Shown one piece after another: positions 30,877-32,917 of a DNA stretch of 32,917 nt. Position 1 is the stretch's first letter, and every line of letters starts with the position of its first letter. The notes below the pieces were generated by a model. It saw only the letters and a list, made by a program, of their open reading frames with translations, ran no database searches and was not told the DNA's origin. A program made the translations under genes and the position numbers. The stretch is from Amycolatopsis tucumanensis (GTDB taxonomy: Bacteria > Actinomycetota > Actinomycetes > Mycobacteriales > Pseudonocardiaceae). The stretch spans positions 1 through 32,917 of the forward strand of contig NZ_JAKGSD010000076.1 of assembly GCF_021654135.1 (NCBI RefSeq), read 5' to 3'.

Positions 30877-30988
30877 GGCCACCTTGCGGCGCTTGAAGGC
30901 GCCGGTCGTGGATTGCCGAGGCGATCCTGGGCTGGTGGCCCGTCGCGTGTGCGTGCTTGGTTGCGTTCGCTGGGCAGCTCACTAGGGG
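30877..30988 (+). pseudogene. Decayed copy of the 3' end of the alpha/beta hydrolase gene
   Basis: The stretch encodes GGHLAALEGAG, matching the catalytic-histidine segment GHLTPLEAPA, then loses frame. Bases 30918-30949 match 30762-30793 at 29 of 32 positions (GAGGCGATCCTGGG and onward), and the similarity continues into the flank (TTCGCTGGG). The offset is 156 bases. It is either a partial tandem duplication or the remnant of a second hydrolase gene. The remainder of the gap 30795-31107 has no gene; 31032-31045 is a perfect 14-base palindrome (CGCGCCGCGGCGCG). Confidence 0.65.
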
Positions 30989-31107
30989 AGAGTCGGCTGC
31001 CTACCGCGGGCAGTCGTGCGCACGGCGCCGCCGCGCCGCGGCGCGCAAGCCACCACAGCCGGAACGCCCCCTGCGCGCCCCAGCCACCGCGACCAGCCCC
31101 CGCCCGG

Positions 31108-31821
31108 CTAATTCAGTTGAGAAACATCAACGAACTCCTTGAGGGCCCCCGCGTCGCCGAGTACCTCGACGTCTTCGGGAGCCTTCCGGCGCCACAGCAG
31201 CAGCAACAGGTCCGACGCCGTCCCGCGGACCGCCGTCGTGGCCTTCCGGTGCTCGGCCGTCACCGACCAGCCCGCGCCGGACGGCTGGACCAGCCACTCG
31301 CCCGGACCGTCCGTCGCGTGCAGGTGCACGTCCGCCCGGAAGCCGGGCGGCGGGACGTCCGGGAGGAAGAACCGCAGGAACTCGTCGATCCCGTCCACCG
31401 CGAGCTCCCGCTCGACCGGTTCGTCCCGCCCCGCCGCCGACAGCGCGTCCCAGCAGTGCACCGCCGTCTCCTGGGCCATCCGGCGCTGGATGAACCCCGC
31501 GTCCTTCCGCTCCGCCCACGTCCACCTGGGCTCGGCCGGATCGAGCGCGGCCAAGACACCCGCCAGCGCCTCGACACCCTCGGCGAACCACGCCACCAGC
31601 TCGTCGTCCGCCGGACGCGGCGGCTCCCGGTAGTCGTCCGGTCCGGCAACCGCTCCGGACGCGATCTGCCGCCAGAACCAGTGGACCTCGCCGGTGTGCC
31701 AGACCAGCTCGGCCACGTCCCAGCCCGGGCACGCCGGCACCGGCGCACGCAGGTCTCGCACCGCTTCCGCCAAGCGGCCGCCGTCCCTGCGCAACGCCGT
31801 GAGGTACCCGGTCTTCTCCAT
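31108..31821 (-). CDS. Maleylpyruvate isomerase-family, mycothiol-dependent enzyme
   Basis: 237 residues. The N-terminal DinB-like four-helix bundle (MDMPI_N) carries the metal ligands in LVWHTGEVHWFW (His) and ETAVHCWDA (Glu, His). CPGWDVAELVWHT is the family hallmark. The C-terminal domain (ADVHLHATDGPGEWLV ... VRGTASDLLLLLWRR) matches MDMPI_C/SCP2-like. These enzymes use mycothiol for isomerisation or transfer, and many have unknown substrates. ATG at 31821 is chosen because homologs begin MEKTxYL; an in-frame GTG at 31845 would overlap the upstream gene. It follows the phosphotransferase gene by 10 bases and is probably co-transcribed with it. Confidence 0.86.
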   Translation of the reverse strand: MEKTGYLTALRRDGGRLAEAVRDLRAPVPACPGWDVAELVWHTGEVHWFWRQIASGAVAGPDDYREPPRPADDELVAWFAEGVEALAGVLAALDPAEPRWTWAERKDAGFIQRRMAQETAVHCWDALSAAGRDEPVERELAVDGIDEFLRFFLPDVPPPGFRADVHLHATDGPGEWLVQPSGAGWSVTAEHRKATTAVRGTASDLLLLLWRRKAPEDVEVLGDAGALKEFVDVSQLN

Positions 31822-31831
31822 GCCGGGAAAG

Positions 31832-32665
31832 CTAGCGGGACCCACCGACAGTCTTGAATCGCCGCAGGTCAGCCTGCGCTTCCGGCAGTCGTTCCGGGAA
31901 CCGGCGCGCGATCGCGAACCGCCAGCACACCCCGAACAGGTCGCGCAGCCGCACCCACGGCGCCAGCTCGTCGGGGTCCGGCGCGTCCGGGTACGCGGCG
32001 ACCGCGGCGCGGCCGTCCAGCCTGCTGGTCAGCGCCAGACACGCGAGGTCCCACGCGACCGGCCCGGCCCAGGTGTCCTCGAAGTCGACCCAGCGCGGTC
32101 CGCTCGCCGTGGCCAGCAGGTTCCCCGGGTGCGCGTCGCCGTGCAGGGCCTGCGCGCGGGCCTCAGGCAACACCGCTTCGAGCGCATCGACCTCGTCCGC
32201 CAGCTCCGCGGGCAGGTCGAACCGCGCGATCCAGGACCGGGCCTCCGCCAGCGGCCCCCGCGTGTCCAGCGCGCCCGGAAAATCCCGCAGCGCGGCGTGC
32301 AGTTCGGCCAGCGACCAGGCCACCTCGCCGGGAGAGAAGACATGATCCGGGTCGTGACGTGTGAAACGCCACAGTGTGACCGGAAGTCCGTTCGCGACAT
32401 GCGGACCTGGGCTTTCGAACGGCGGCACGACCGGTGCGTCCCGCATCTCGAGGAACGACGAGAGTGCCACTTCGCGCGCCAGCGACTGGAGCACCCCGGG
32501 CCGCGCCACCAGCGTCGTTCCCGGCACCCTCGCCACGACCGCACCCAGTCTCACCAGCACGTTCGACCGCGTGGCCAGGACTTCCGGGTGCTCGGCGGGC
32601 AGGCGGAACCGCTGCCCGACCTCGACCGCGGCGGCCACGGCGGCGGTCGTGTAGCGGTCTCCCAT
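31832..32665 (-). CDS. Aminoglycoside-phosphotransferase-family kinase
   Basis: 277 residues with the protein-kinase-like APH fold. The catalytic loop is ALHGDAHPGNLL, and the metal-binding segment VDFEDTWAGPVAWDLA replaces DFG. The N-lobe is RSNVLVRLGAVVARVPGTT. ATG at 32665 is chosen for a GGGAAG ribosome-binding site and typical length; earlier frame residues are unsupported. Members phosphorylate small molecules such as choline, homoserine, sugars or antibiotics; a resistance role is not implied. First gene of a two-gene operon with the mycothiol-dependent enzyme, and divergent from ctaD. Confidence 0.85.
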   Translation of the reverse strand: MGDRYTTAAVAAAVEVGQRFRLPAEHPEVLATRSNVLVRLGAVVARVPGTTLVARPGVLQSLAREVALSSFLEMRDAPVVPPFESPGPHVANGLPVTLWRFTRHDPDHVFSPGEVAWSLAELHAALRDFPGALDTRGPLAEARSWIARFDLPAELADEVDALEAVLPEARAQALHGDAHPGNLLATASGPRWVDFEDTWAGPVAWDLACLALTSRLDGRAAVAAYPDAPDPDELAPWVRLRDLFGVCWRFAIARRFPERLPEAQADLRRFKTVGGSR

Positions 32666-32775
32666 GGCGTGATCTTCCCAGCCGGTGCGCACCAGTGTCG
32701 GGGGCGAGGGATACGATCCGGACTGGTCGCGTCGCCGCGGCCGCTGACACACCGAAGAGGATCTTGGAGGCAGGA

Positions 32776-32917
32776 GTGACAGCCGTAGCCCCGCAGCCGA
32801 TTGTCACGCGTCCGTACCCGGCGCGACAGGAGGCCAAGGGTTCGTTGCTGCTGCGGTTGTTCCGCACGACGGACCACAAGCAGATCGGCATCATGTACCT
32901 GGTCACGTCGTTCGCCT
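32776..32917 (+). CDS. ctaD: Cytochrome c oxidase subunit I, 5' part (cut by window edge)
   Basis: The first 47 codons read VTAVAPQPIVTRPYPARQEAKG and then LLLRLFRTTDHKQIGIMYLVTSF, which I recognise as the N-terminus and start of the first helix of actinobacterial CtaD, the haem-copper subunit of the terminal oxidase (aa3 type) in the membrane. GTG start with GGAGG (32766-32770) five bases upstream. The haem-ligand histidines lie beyond the window. Confidence 0.9.
   Translation, partial: MTAVAPQPIVTRPYPARQEAKGSLLLRLFRTTDHKQIGIMYLVTSFA

Noticed and set aside
30841..31857. Plus-strand open frame of about 340 codons behind the alpha/beta hydrolase
   Set aside because: It contains the decayed hydrolase copy and then antisense of the mycothiol-dependent enzyme; it is not a gene.

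Overview
The window looks like a chromosomal segment of a high-GC actinomycete, most likely of the Pseudonocardiaceae (Amycolatopsis-like). This is inferred from very high third-position GC, frequent GTG/TTG starts, the mismatch endonuclease NucS, a mycothiol-dependent maleylpyruvate-isomerase-type enzyme, a two-domain DUF3558-like lipoprotein and an actinobacterial ctaD start. It is mostly ordinary metabolic and transport content. I see no CRISPR array, prophage, rRNA or tRNA.

Left part (1-6.4 kb). The extreme left edge is the last 60 bases of an IS481-type insertion sequence, sitting at a CTAG target inside a Uma2-family nuclease gene that has lost its 5' part. A LysE-type exporter follows on the minus strand. 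Then come a B12-dependent ethylmalonyl-CoA mutase (meaA/ecm) and a complete ectoine/hydroxyectoine ABC uptake operon, ehuBCDA, behind a clear sigma-70-type promoter.

Middle (6.4-17.1 kb). A secreted or membrane-anchored serine hydrolase is followed by a tightly coupled catabolic operon: an atypical DAACS carrier, a carboxymuconolactone-decarboxylase-like protein, an SDR and a LigI-like amidohydrolase. A promoter and a 38-bp nested dyad precede the operon. It converges on an IclR regulator, behind which lie a duplicated ferredoxin-fold protein and an enoyl-CoA-hydratase-like protein lacking both catalytic glutamates. A DUF4190-type membrane protein, an MFS carrier, a NUDIX hydrolase and nucS complete this part.

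Right part (17.1-32.9 kb). The nucS/symporter intergenic region holds a 21-codon gene with a good ribosome-binding site and its own terminator. It is followed by a sodium:solute symporter with a small two-helix partner, a lipoprotein, the PTS-dependent dihydroxyacetone kinase operon dhaKLM, a tandem-duplicated 3-hydroxyacyl-CoA dehydrogenase, an FmdB zinc ribbon, a phosphodiesterase, a TetR/DHA2 exporter pair with two operators, small housekeeping-type genes and the start of ctaD.

The observations I rate highest are: (1) a TTAC-N6-GTAA operator-like site in front of meaA, of the hydroxyacyl-CoA dehydrogenase and in the symporter/small-peptide region, suggesting an acyl-CoA/short-acid regulon; (2) the unannotated 21-aa peptide gene; (3) a 42-bp tandem repeat, nine copies, whose first copy is the 3' end of the phosphodiesterase gene; (4) a second, independent duplication of a gene 3' end behind the alpha/beta hydrolase; (5) the DAACS/CMD/SDR/amidohydrolase cluster as a candidate uncharacterised catabolic pathway.
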